Below are positions 43,950 through 55,614 of a DNA stretch of 64,000 nucleotides, piece after piece. The DNA lies in assembly GCF_010614805.1 (NCBI RefSeq), contig NZ_JAAFZC010000002.1:310001-374000 (forward strand). Reading direction: 5' to 3'. Numbering within the stretch: position 1 is the stretch's first letter; each line of letters begins with the position of its first letter. A program made the translations under genes and the position numbers. The notes under the pieces are model-generated. The model searched no databases. It saw only the letters and a list, made by a program, of their open reading frames with translations, and was not told where the DNA came from. The stretch comes from Pseudooceanicola aestuarii (GTDB taxonomy: Bacteria > Pseudomonadota > Alphaproteobacteria > Rhodobacterales > Rhodobacteraceae).

Positions 43950-44202
43950 TCGGCGCGGTGCCGGGCGGGGCTGTCCGGCGCGGCAAGCGACCGTCGGCGC
44001 GGCGCTGACGCGCACGTGAATATCCCATCGCTGAAAAATCTGTAATCTCGTCCCGGCTCGCCCGATTGCGGGCGGGACGCAGGAAAATGCCGAGGATGCC
44101 CATGCCCGTTTCAGGAAAACCACACCGTTGGGCCGGTGGTCCGGTCCGGCCCCGCCGCTCCGGTGCCGGACCGTTCCGCCGCCACCGCATCAGGCGCGCG
44201 CG

Positions 44203-44817
44203 ATGATCGACGCGGCACTTCTTCCCCTGCAACGGCATGTGCTGACCCCGCCGGCACGCTGGCTGGTGGCGCGCGGCATCCATGCCGACCACCTGACGCT
44301 GGCGGGTTTTATCCTGGGGCTTCTGGCAGTTCCCGCGCTCGCCGCCGAGGCCTATGGCCTGGCGCTGGCCTTGCTGGCGCTGAACCGGCTGGCCGATGGG
44401 CTGGACGGAACAGTCGCGCGGCTGACCACGCCCACCGATCGCGGGGCGTTCCTGGATATCGCGCTGGATTTCGTCTTCTACGCGCTGTTTCCGCTGGGGT
44501 TCGCACTGGCCGACCCGGCGGGCAATGCCTTGCCGGCGGCGGTTCTGATCGCGGCCTTTGTCGGCACCGGTTCCTCGTTCCTGGCCTTCGCCGCCATCGC
44601 GGCCAAGCGGGGCGAAAGCGCCGCCGCCTACCCGGCCAAGGGGATCTACTACCTCGGCGGCCTGACCGAAGGCTTTGAAACCATCGCCGTCTTTGCCGTC
44701 ATGTGCCTGTTTCCCGGATTCTTTGCCCTGCTGGCCTATGGCTATGCCGCAGCCTGTGCCCTGACCACGGCGCTGCGCTGGCATCAGGGTTGGCGGGCAT
44801 TTTCCGCGAAAATGTGA
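44203..44817 (+). CDS. ynjF: CDP-alcohol phosphatidyltransferase (YnjF-like)
   Basis: A 204-residue integral membrane enzyme with the family signature DGx2ARx8Gx3Dx3D seen as DGTVARLTTPTDRGAFLDIA followed by LD, around residues 66-88. It transfers a phosphoalcohol between CDP and an acceptor alcohol. About six membrane helices. The product is unknown; in E. coli the homologue lies in the ynjBCDEF cluster, and here it is next to ynjB-ynjC-ynjD. ATG 44203 was preferred to an earlier ATG at 44128. The 253 bases before it contain only a short GC-rich hairpin. Confidence 0.8.
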   Translation: MIDAALLPLQRHVLTPPARWLVARGIHADHLTLAGFILGLLAVPALAAEAYGLALALLALNRLADGLDGTVARLTTPTDRGAFLDIALDFVFYALFPLGFALADPAGNALPAAVLIAAFVGTGSSFLAFAAIAAKRGESAAAYPAKGIYYLGGLTEGFETIAVFAVMCLFPGFFALLAYGYAAACALTTALRWHQGWRAFSAKM

Positions 44818-44889
44818 TCAAGATGCAGTAACGGATGGACAGTCGATCTGTCATAGACCCAAGACCCTGCACCATCTACCGGAGACCCC

Positions 44890-46071
44890 ATGAAACTTTC
44901 CCTCGGCCTAGTCCTGTCCCTGCTTGCCACCCCGACCCTGGCCGATTGGCAGGACCGACTGGAGGCCGCGCAGGGCCAGACGGTCTATTTCAACGCCTGG
45001 GGGGGCGACGCGCGGACCAATGCCTTCATCGCCTGGGTGGGGGAGCAGACGCAGGACCGCTACGGGGTGCGCGTCGTGCAGGCCAAGCTGAGCGACACGG
45101 CCGAGGCCGTGACCCGCGTGATCGCCGAGAAAGCCGCCGGCCAGGACGACGGCGGCAGCGTCGACCTGATCTGGATCAACGGCCCGAATTTCCTGGCGAT
45201 GAAGGAGCAGGGCCTGCTGCACGGGCCTTTCGTCGCCGATCTGCCCAACGCGCGGTACCTGGACCTTGGGCCTGCGGCGCCCGCCTCGGTGGATTTCACG
45301 GTGCCGGTGGACGGCATGGAAAGCCCCTGGCGACTGGCGCGGTTCGTCTTTGCCTATGATGCGGCGCGGGTGGCAGAACCACCGCGCAGCATGGCCGGTT
45401 TCGTTGCCTGGGCGGCGGCCCATCCGGGGCGGATGACCCATCCCGATCCGTCGAACTTCATGGGGGCGACCTTTCTCAAACAGGCGCTGATCGAACTGGC
45501 GCCGGAGGCCGCGCTGTTGCAGCAACCGGTCACGGAGGCCGCCTTTGACGCGGCAACAGCGCCGCTCTGGACGTGGTACGACGCGCTGCGCCCGAACCTG
45601 TGGCGCGGGGGGGAGACCTATCCGGCCAATGAATCCGTGCAACAGCAGCTGCTGAACGACGGCGAGGTCGACATCGCGATGTCTTTCGACCCCGCCTCCA
45701 CCGCCGCCGCCATTGCCGACGGCCTCCTGCCCGAAAGCGCGCGGGTTTTCGTGCCCGAGGGGGGCAGCATCGGCAATGTCAGCTTCGTCGCCATCCCCTA
45801 CAACGCCGCCAATACCGCCGGGGCCGAGGTCGTGGCGAATTTCCTGCTGGATCCGGCGACCCAGGCGCGGATGCAGAACATCGAGGTTCTGGGCTCTTTC
45901 TCCGTGCTTGACCCGGCGCGGCTGGACGATGCCGCCAGCCAGGCCTTTGCCGCCCTCCCCACGGCACCGGCACTGCCGACGCTGGAGGAACTCGGCCCGA
46001 CACTGCTGGAGCCGCATGCCAGCTGGATGACCCGGCTGACCGAGGAATGGGCCCGGCGCTATACCGAATGA
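44890..46071 (+). CDS. ynjB: ABC transporter substrate-binding protein (YnjB-like)
   Basis: A 393-residue secreted binding protein. Signal peptide at residues 1-18, LSLGLVLSLLATPTLA cut before DWQ. The mature part begins with VYFNAWGGDARTNAFI, typical of YnjB; further QQLLNDGEVDIAMSFDP and SLPREPA-less C-terminus. The ligand is unknown for the family. Starts 72 bp after ynjF, so it may be co-transcribed, and its stop overlaps the permease start (ATGA). Confidence 0.85.
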   Translation: MKLSLGLVLSLLATPTLADWQDRLEAAQGQTVYFNAWGGDARTNAFIAWVGEQTQDRYGVRVVQAKLSDTAEAVTRVIAEKAAGQDDGGSVDLIWINGPNFLAMKEQGLLHGPFVADLPNARYLDLGPAAPASVDFTVPVDGMESPWRLARFVFAYDAARVAEPPRSMAGFVAWAAAHPGRMTHPDPSNFMGATFLKQALIELAPEAALLQQPVTEAAFDAATAPLWTWYDALRPNLWRGGETYPANESVQQQLLNDGEVDIAMSFDPASTAAAIADGLLPESARVFVPEGGSIGNVSFVAIPYNAANTAGAEVVANFLLDPATQARMQNIEVLGSFSVLDPARLDDAASQAFAALPTAPALPTLEELGPTLLEPHASWMTRLTEEWARRYTE

Positions 46072-47774
46072 CCCGTGACGGCCGCCTGCTGCGCGCTACG
46101 GTTCTGGGCCTTGTCACGTTTGGCCTGATCGCGCCCATCGTGCTGGGCCTGTGGCAGACCGGGCGTGCCGCCTTCGGCATCCTGCCTGCCCTGGGCCAAA
46201 GCGTGGCCACTGCGCAGCCTTGGCACGATCTGGCCGCCCTGCCCGGCTTTGCCGCAAGCCTGCGGCTGACTCTGGTCACCGGGCTGGGCGCTACGCTGCT
46301 GTCGCTGCTGTTGGCAACGGGGTTCTGCGCCGCGGTCCATGCCCGGATGACGACGGTGGCGGGCGCCCGGCTGCTGACGCCGTTCCTGGCCATACCCCAT
46401 GCGGCGATGGCCGTCGGGCTGGCCTTCGTGCTTGCGCCCTCGGGCTGGATCGCGCGGCTGCTGGCGCCGCTGGCCGGCTGGACGCGCCCGCCCGACCTTG
46501 CCACGGTCAACGACAGCTGGGGCCTGGCCCTTACCCTTGGGCTGATGATCAAGGAAGTGCCGTTCCTGTTGCTGGTGATCCTGTCGGCGCTCAGCCAGAT
46601 CCCGGTGGCGCGCCACCTGGCGGCGGGGCGCGCGCTTGGCTACGGGCGCGGGATCGTGTGGATCAAGATCATCATGCCGCAGGTCTGGCCGCTGATCCGG
46701 CTGCCGGTCTGGGTGGTGTTGGCCTATGCGCTGTCGGTCGTGGACATGGCGATCATTCTTGGCCCGTCCAACCCGCCGACCCTGGCGGTGGCGGTGACCC
46801 GCTGGTTCACCGATCCCGATCCGACGATGATCCTGCCCGCCTCTGCCGGGGCGCTGGTGCAGGCGCTGATCGTGGGCCTGGCGGTGGCGCTGCTGGTGGC
46901 CGTCGAACAGGCGGTCAAGCGGCTGGGCCGCTGGTGGCTGCGGCGCGGTGGCCGCGGCGTTTCGGCCGGGCCGGGGCTGTGGGCGGCGGGCCTGGCCGTG
47001 GTGGCACTGATGGCGGTGGGCCTGCTGGCGATGCTGTCGCTGGCCGTCTGGTCCGTGACCTGGCGCTGGTCCTTCCCGCAGGCCCTGCCGGAAAGCTGGT
47101 CGCTCAGGCCCTGGTCCGGCGCGCGCGACAGCTGGATGCGAGCGCTGGCGAACACGCTGCTGCTGGCCGCCACGACGACGGCGCTGTCGCTGGCGCTGGC
47201 GGTTGCCTGGCTTGAAGGAGAGGACCGCGCCCGCCGGACCCGTGCCCCCTGGGCCGAGGCGCTGATCTACCTGCCCTTGCTGATCCCGCAGATCGGGTTC
47301 CTGTACGGTCTGAACGTCGGCTTCCTGCGGCTGGGGTTGTCCGGCGGGATCACGGCGGTGATCTGGGCCCAGGTCTTGTTCGTCTTTCCCTATGTGATGA
47401 TCGCGCTGTCCGACCCCTGGCGGGCGCTGGACCCGCGCCTGACCCGGTCGGCGGCGGCCCTCGGCGCCGGGCCGGGGCGCAGGCTCTGGACGGTGAAACT
47501 GCCGGTGCTCCTGCGCCCGATCCTGACCGCCGCCGCCATCGGGGTTGCGGTCTCCGTCGCGCAATACCTGCCGACATTGTTCATGGGGGCGGGGCGGGTC
47601 GCCACCCTCACCACCGAGGCCGTGACCCTGTCCTCGGGATCCGATCGGCGGGTGACGGGAGTCTACGCGACGCTACAGGCCGGGCTGCCCTTTGCCGCCT
47701 ACCTTGCTGCGGTCCTGCTGCCCGCGATCGTGCATCGCAACCGTCGCGCCCTGTCAGGAGGAACCGCCACATGA
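46068..47774 (+). CDS. ynjC: ABC transporter permease, fused two-domain (YnjC-like)
   Basis: A 568-residue inner-membrane permease with two BPD_transp_1-type halves, about 12 helices. The first half has FLAIPHAAMAVGLAFVLAP and the EAA loop-like AAGRALGYGRGIVWIKIIMP; the second half has LIYLPLLIPQIGFLYG and SAAALGAGPGRRLWTVKLP. Fused permeases are the rule for YnjC. The ATG at 46068 overlaps ynjB. Confidence 0.87.
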   Translation: MTRDGRLLRATVLGLVTFGLIAPIVLGLWQTGRAAFGILPALGQSVATAQPWHDLAALPGFAASLRLTLVTGLGATLLSLLLATGFCAAVHARMTTVAGARLLTPFLAIPHAAMAVGLAFVLAPSGWIARLLAPLAGWTRPPDLATVNDSWGLALTLGLMIKEVPFLLLVILSALSQIPVARHLAAGRALGYGRGIVWIKIIMPQVWPLIRLPVWVVLAYALSVVDMAIILGPSNPPTLAVAVTRWFTDPDPTMILPASAGALVQALIVGLAVALLVAVEQAVKRLGRWWLRRGGRGVSAGPGLWAAGLAVVALMAVGLLAMLSLAVWSVTWRWSFPQALPESWSLRPWSGARDSWMRALANTLLLAATTTALSLALAVAWLEGEDRARRTRAPWAEALIYLPLLIPQIGFLYGLNVGFLRLGLSGGITAVIWAQVLFVFPYVMIALSDPWRALDPRLTRSAAALGAGPGRRLWTVKLPVLLRPILTAAAIGVAVSVAQYLPTLFMGAGRVATLTTEAVTLSSGSDRRVTGVYATLQAGLPFAAYLAAVLLPAIVHRNRRALSGGTAT

Positions 47775-48421
47775 GCCTGGAGATCGACGCCCTCGCCATC
47801 CGCACCGCGCGGGGAGCTGCTCTGTTCGCGCCGCTGACCCTGGCCGTGCCGCCCGGTCATGTTGTCACGGTAATGGGCCCCTCCGGGGTCGGGAAATCAA
47901 CCTTGCTGGACGCGATCGGCGGCCACCTGGCCCATGGCTTCCGGCTGTCGGGCAGCGTCATGCTGAACGGGCGGGATGTGACCTGCCTGCCCGCCGAGGC
48001 GCGGCGGATCGGTGTGGTGTTCCAGGATGCGCTGCTGTTTCCGCATCTTAGCGTGGGCGACAACCTGGCCTTTGGCCTGCCCGCCAGCCTGCGCGGGCGC
48101 GATGCCCGGCGCACAGCGGTGACAGAGGCGCTGTCACAGGCCGGGCTGACCGGGCTGCACGACCGCGACCCCGCGACCCTGTCCGGCGGTCAGCGCGCCC
48201 GCGCCGCGCTGATGCGCAGCCTGCTGGCCGACCCCGCGGCGCTGCTGCTGGACGAACCCTTTTCCAAGCTCGACCCCGGTTTGCGCGACGAGATGCGGAC
48301 ATTCGCCTTTGAACATGTGATATCCCGCGCGGTTCCGACCCTGATGGTCACCCACGACCCCGAGGATGCGGCCGCCGCCAACGGCCCGGTGATCGCGCTT
48401 GCGCCAGGGGCGCCGTGCTGA
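47771..48421 (+). CDS. ynjD: ABC transporter ATPase (YnjD-like)
   Basis: A 216-residue ATPase: Walker A GPSGVGKST near residue 37, Q-loop VVFQDALLFPHLSV, signature LSGGQRARAALMR, Walker B LLLDEPFSKLD and switch His in MVTHDPED. Overlaps ynjC by four bases. It completes the ynjB-C-D transporter; ynjE, the rhodanese of the E. coli cluster, is absent. Confidence 0.88.
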   Translation: MSLEIDALAIRTARGAALFAPLTLAVPPGHVVTVMGPSGVGKSTLLDAIGGHLAHGFRLSGSVMLNGRDVTCLPAEARRIGVVFQDALLFPHLSVGDNLAFGLPASLRGRDARRTAVTEALSQAGLTGLHDRDPATLSGGQRARAALMRSLLADPAALLLDEPFSKLDPGLRDEMRTFAFEHVISRAVPTLMVTHDPEDAAAANGPVIALAPGAPC

Positions 48422-48508
48422 GCTGACCGATAGCGGGCACCACGGGACCTGCGGGGCTGCCGTCCGGCGGGACGCTCCCCCCGTCATCCGGGTCCGGGGC
48501 AATCGGAT

Positions 48509-49818
48509 TGGTTGATCCCCGCTTGGGCGGGGAACGGGGTGAACATGATGATGGGGTTCTGCTGATGACCGGTTGATCCCCGCGTGGGCGGGGAACGGCG
48601 CGCACACCCCAGCGGACAGCCTGCATGCGCCGGTTGATCCCCGCGTGGGCGGGGAACGGGCCTCTCCCCCTTTCGATCACCCCCGCCCGGACGGTTGATC
48701 CCCGCGTGGGCGGGGAACGGTCAGCTGCGAAGACATCGCCACCCCGCGAAACCGGTTGATCCCCGCGTGGGCGGGGAACGGAGCGCATCCGCATCACATG
48801 CGAAGACACCACGCGGTTGATCCCCGCGTGGGCGGGGAACGGGTAGTGCTGGTTCGACCACCAGCTGCGCATGTCGGTTGATCCCCGCGTGGGCGGGGAA
48901 CGGTGGGGGTGGACGATAGACACCCATTTCAACAACGGTTGATCCCCGCGTGGGCGGGGAACGGCTGTCCGTCAGGATCAGAATCTGACCACGGGGGGGT
49001 TGATCCCCGCGTGGGCGGGGAACGGTTCGTCAAATACGGCTCGGTTCTCTACCCGGTCGGTTGATCCCCGCGTGGGCGGGGAACGGTTCGTCAAATACGG
49101 CTCGGTTCTCTACCCGGTCGGTTGATCCCCGCGTGGGCGGGGAACGGCGCCCCCTAGGGAGGCGCTTGGGCTGGGTCCACGGTTGATCCCCGCGTGGGCG
49201 GGGAACGGAAGGACAGCGGCTGGAAGCCCCGCGAAATCATCGGTTGATCCCCGCGTGGGCGGGGAACGGACTGCGAACAGCCGCCTTCTGGTGACTGGTA
49301 GCGGTTGATCCCCGCGTGGGCGGGGAACGGCTTTGCTCTGTATCGCGGCATGCCTCTGCCCTCGGTTGATCCCCGCGTGGGCGGGGAACGGGCATCCGCA
49401 TGAGCCGCCCCCTGCCCGAACAGCGGTTGATCCCCGCGTGGGCGGGGAACGGGACCAATTTCCTCGAAACCGACGCCGCTCAGGCGGTTGATCCCCGCGT
49501 GGGCGGGGAACGGCTGTCACGCCTTTTGATTTCCTCGCGCAGCGACGGTTGATCCCCGCGTGGGCGGGGAACGGCCGGGGGCCCGTGGCGACAGCTTCGG
49601 CGGCGTCGGTTGATCCCCGCGTGGGCGGGGAACGGTCGGCCATCAACACCATCTCGCGGCGCGTCAGCGGTTGATCCCCGCGTGGGCGGGGAACGGGTGT
49701 ACAGCCGTACCACGATGTTCTGTCGGTACGGTTGATCCCCGCGTGGGCGGGGAACGGCAGACTGGGGATTGAGCCGGTCAGGTTGTTGCCGGTTGATCCC
49801 CGCGTGGGCGGGGAACGG
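48509..49818 (-). CRISPR. Type I-E CRISPR array, 22 repeats, 21 spacers
   Basis: 29-bp repeats at a constant 61-bp period (32-bp spacers), from 48509 to 49818. The repeat core on the transcribed strand is CCCCGCCCACGCGGGG, a perfect hairpin with a four-base loop that Cas6e would cut. The leader lies at the cas2 side, so transcription is leftwards. The repeat farthest from the leader (48509-48537) carries changes (first base T, and CGCTTGG for CGCGTGG), a normal mark of the old end. Spacers at 49026-49057 and 49087-49118 are identical. Repeat 48997 has G as first base. Confidence 0.98.
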
Positions 49819-49902
49819 TCTTTCCGGAGATCATTGAAAACACGTGATTATTCGAATGTCAAAAAACGTACCGAGTCCACGACCTCGATAAAGTGCTCAC
49901 GC
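49819..49902 (-). promoter_or_regulatory. CRISPR leader
   Basis: 84 bases between the newest repeat and the cas2 stop, clearly more AT-rich than its surroundings (GAAAACACGTGATTATTCG, GTCAAAAAACGT on the plus strand). It should contain the array promoter and the Cas1-Cas2 integration signals. Confidence 0.75.
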
Positions 49903-51108
<1,206 letters not shown>

Positions 51109-51112
<4 letters not shown>

Positions 51113-51782
51113 GCCCGCCGAACAAGCATGAGGCCGCAGCCAAAACTCTTGGCACGTCCGAACCCTTGCGCCAGTTTCACAAGAAAGACATCGGGTTCGG
51201 AGAGAGTGATCACGCCCGTGAGATCAAGAATCCCGAACCGGGGGGCCCCCTTGCGTCGGCCGCGATGGCCCGGCAGCGTTATGGCGGAATAGTCCTGGAC
51301 TTGCACGCGATCGCAGAGGAACCCGGCCCGCGTGCCCTGCCCCGTCAGCCAATCCTCGGCCGCCTGTGCAGCCTTGTCCATGCGTCGCTCATTGCGTTGC
51401 TCCGTTGGCACGTCATGCAGCAAATTCATCACCACGTCGACACGCTTGCGGCTTCGGTTTGCACCGCGCAAATCGCGGGTGGCATTGGCCCGCAGCAAAA
51501 AAGCCAGCCTGTCTCCAGCGCGGAGGTTTGGCGCGTGATCGCGCACCTCCACCGCTTCAAGAAACGGGCTGTCCTGCGGCGGGACATGCGACTGGACCAG
51601 AAAAACCCCCGGCTCTTCTTCACGCCAAAGAAAATCGCGTGTGGTCCTGGAAGCACCGGCAAAAGCGGACCAGATCAATCGATGATGCGCATCGAGCTTG
51701 TGGCCATGTTCCGCCGGATCCAACAGCGCATTGAGCGCCGATACGCCCGGATCGCGGGATAGGACAAGTCGTGAAAGGTACA

Positions 51783-51783
<1 letters not shown>
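51109..51783 (-). CDS. cas6e: CRISPR RNA endonuclease Cas6e (CasE)
   Basis: A 224-residue Cas6e that cuts the array transcript in the repeat hairpin and keeps the 3' handle in Cascade. The N-terminal ferredoxin-like fold has the catalytic His in HKLDAHHRLIWSAF; the glycine-rich loop is QGFGRAKSFGCGLM at the end. ATG 51783 (MYLSRLVLSRD) overlaps the cas5e stop as TGATG. Confidence 0.95.
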
Positions 51784-54028
<2,245 letters not shown>

Positions 54029-54032
<4 letters not shown>

Positions 54033-55522
54033 GCGTCGATCTCCACTTTCGGATTGGACTTGGGATCAGGCGGCGTCAGCCCTAGCCCGTCCCAAAGCTT
54101 GCGACCCAGCTTGCTGCGTCCTGAAAGCAGGGCATTGAGGTTGCGATGAGCAGTGACGATTTTTTCCGCCCGTTCGATCTTGCCATCCGCCATGCCCGGA
54201 ACAGCCACGTCTTCGAACTGGGACCGCGCCTGTCGACTGATCGCCCCAAGGAAATCCCGGGAAATGGCGGCGGCGTCAAAATCCTCGGCGGACAATCCGG
54301 CCAGGGCTTCCGTGAAATCGGCTTCCGTCGCCAACCAGAACTGGTCCAGTTGTGCCTCGCGCGCGCTGCCCTCGGCCAGAACCACGGACAACTGCGTCCT
54401 CAATTGTGAAGCAACAATCGACGCCGCTTCGACCAAGTCCTCGGCCCGCGCTTCGGCATTGGCGCCAAGTTTCAGCAAGGGCAGCTCGGACCAAAGGAAG
54501 TCCTTGGGTTTCATGTTGTCCATGCTCCAGCCTGCGGCGATCATGCGCTTTGCCTGCCTTTCATGCCTTCCGGAAAAACTCTGGATGCACTCGGCGCGCA
54601 ATCGAAGCCCCCCCTCCTGTCGAGGGTCGGACAAGACGATGCCAATCCAGTTTCGGTATGGCAGACGGCCGCTGGCCGGGTGCCGTGGCAAAAGCTCCGT
54701 TCCCGGCTTCATTCGGTAGTAGGGGGTAAGCGGATGACGCCATGTGCTGTAATTCGTCCCGTACGGCCTCTGCACAACACCGGCAATCGTATCATCCCCG
54801 ACCAACCGAAGACGGCGCGGCATGCCAAAAAAGGCTTCGACCGGGGTGGCTTGCTCGGGCGTTAAGACCTGGGCTTTTTCAGAGGTGCATGTGCGGCGCA
54901 TCCAGGGAAGGTCTTCGGGCTTGGCCGCAGTCCCATAGGGCACATTGGCCCATACAAGATCCCATAGCCCTGTTCCCGGATCGGCCAGCGTCACCAGGGG
55001 ACCGCCGCCGCGCATGGACGTGCGATTGCCGGCCCCGCCCGAAGGCGCAAACTGCTGGAAGGCATACAGCGCCATGGCCGCCAGTGGTTGTTCCAAAGTC
55101 GCGTACCTGTCGCGATGAACCATCAGGTCTGCATTTTTCCTGGCGGTATTGCCGCCGGAGGAATCAATAAACAGCAGGTCGGGACCGGAGGGCGCGCCCG
55201 GCAGATCGTCGTGATCCTGCATGAAACGCGGCCCATCGCCCAGCAGGTTGAAAGCATCCGAAAAGGGCGCAAGCCGGGCCTGCAACTCTGCCACCGTCGG
55301 CCTGTTGTGCGCCCAATTGCGCAGGTCCGCAGGCGGAGAGGCCATGAACACGAGGCCGATCAGCAACTCATAGCATGCGAGATTCAAATCCGCGCGCGGC
55401 CAATCAGGCGCCGCAATTTCGGGATCTGCCATCTCGTGCGGGGCAATCAACCGCGTATGGCCATTCGACATGCGAACGGGAATCCATGAGTCCCGAACCA
55501 AATTTAAAATCATTTTCGCCAC
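54029..55522 (-). CDS. cse1: Cascade large subunit Cse1 (Cas8e)
   Basis: A 497-residue Cse1, the subunit that reads the PAM and recruits Cas3. It opens NLVRDSWIPVRMSNG, then LNLACYELLIGLVF, FNLLGDGPRFMQD, and VTLADPGTGLWDLVWANVPY as in the family. C-terminal helix bundle follows. Slightly shorter spacing to cas3 than in E. coli; a separate 92-bp promoter-like gap precedes it. Confidence 0.94.
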
Positions 55523-55614
55523 TACACTATCTAAATATAAATAGGCGACCGTTGCGCATACCTTTATTCAAGTCAATCCTCATCTCCAATCCCAATGAAC
55601 AAACCTCTGATTAC
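55523..55614 (-). promoter_or_regulatory. AT-rich gap between cas3 and cse1
   Basis: 92 bases, much more AT-rich than the genes, with TTGACTTGAATAAAG and TATTTATATTTAG on the minus strand. A second promoter for the Cascade genes is plausible, as in E. coli where cas3 and the Cascade operon are read separately. Spacing of the hexamers is not ideal. Confidence 0.45.

Noticed and set aside
46059..47564. A 501-residue minus-strand open frame in ynjC.
   Set aside because: Extremely Arg/Gln/His-rich antisense frame; ynjC on the plus strand has a full permease pattern.
48348..49713. Several open frames on the minus strand across 48348-49713 with repeated RSPPTRGST/PFPAHAGIN units, up to 195 residues.
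   Set aside because: They are readings through CRISPR repeats; the 61-bp period changes frame every unit and no start or ribosome site is sensible.
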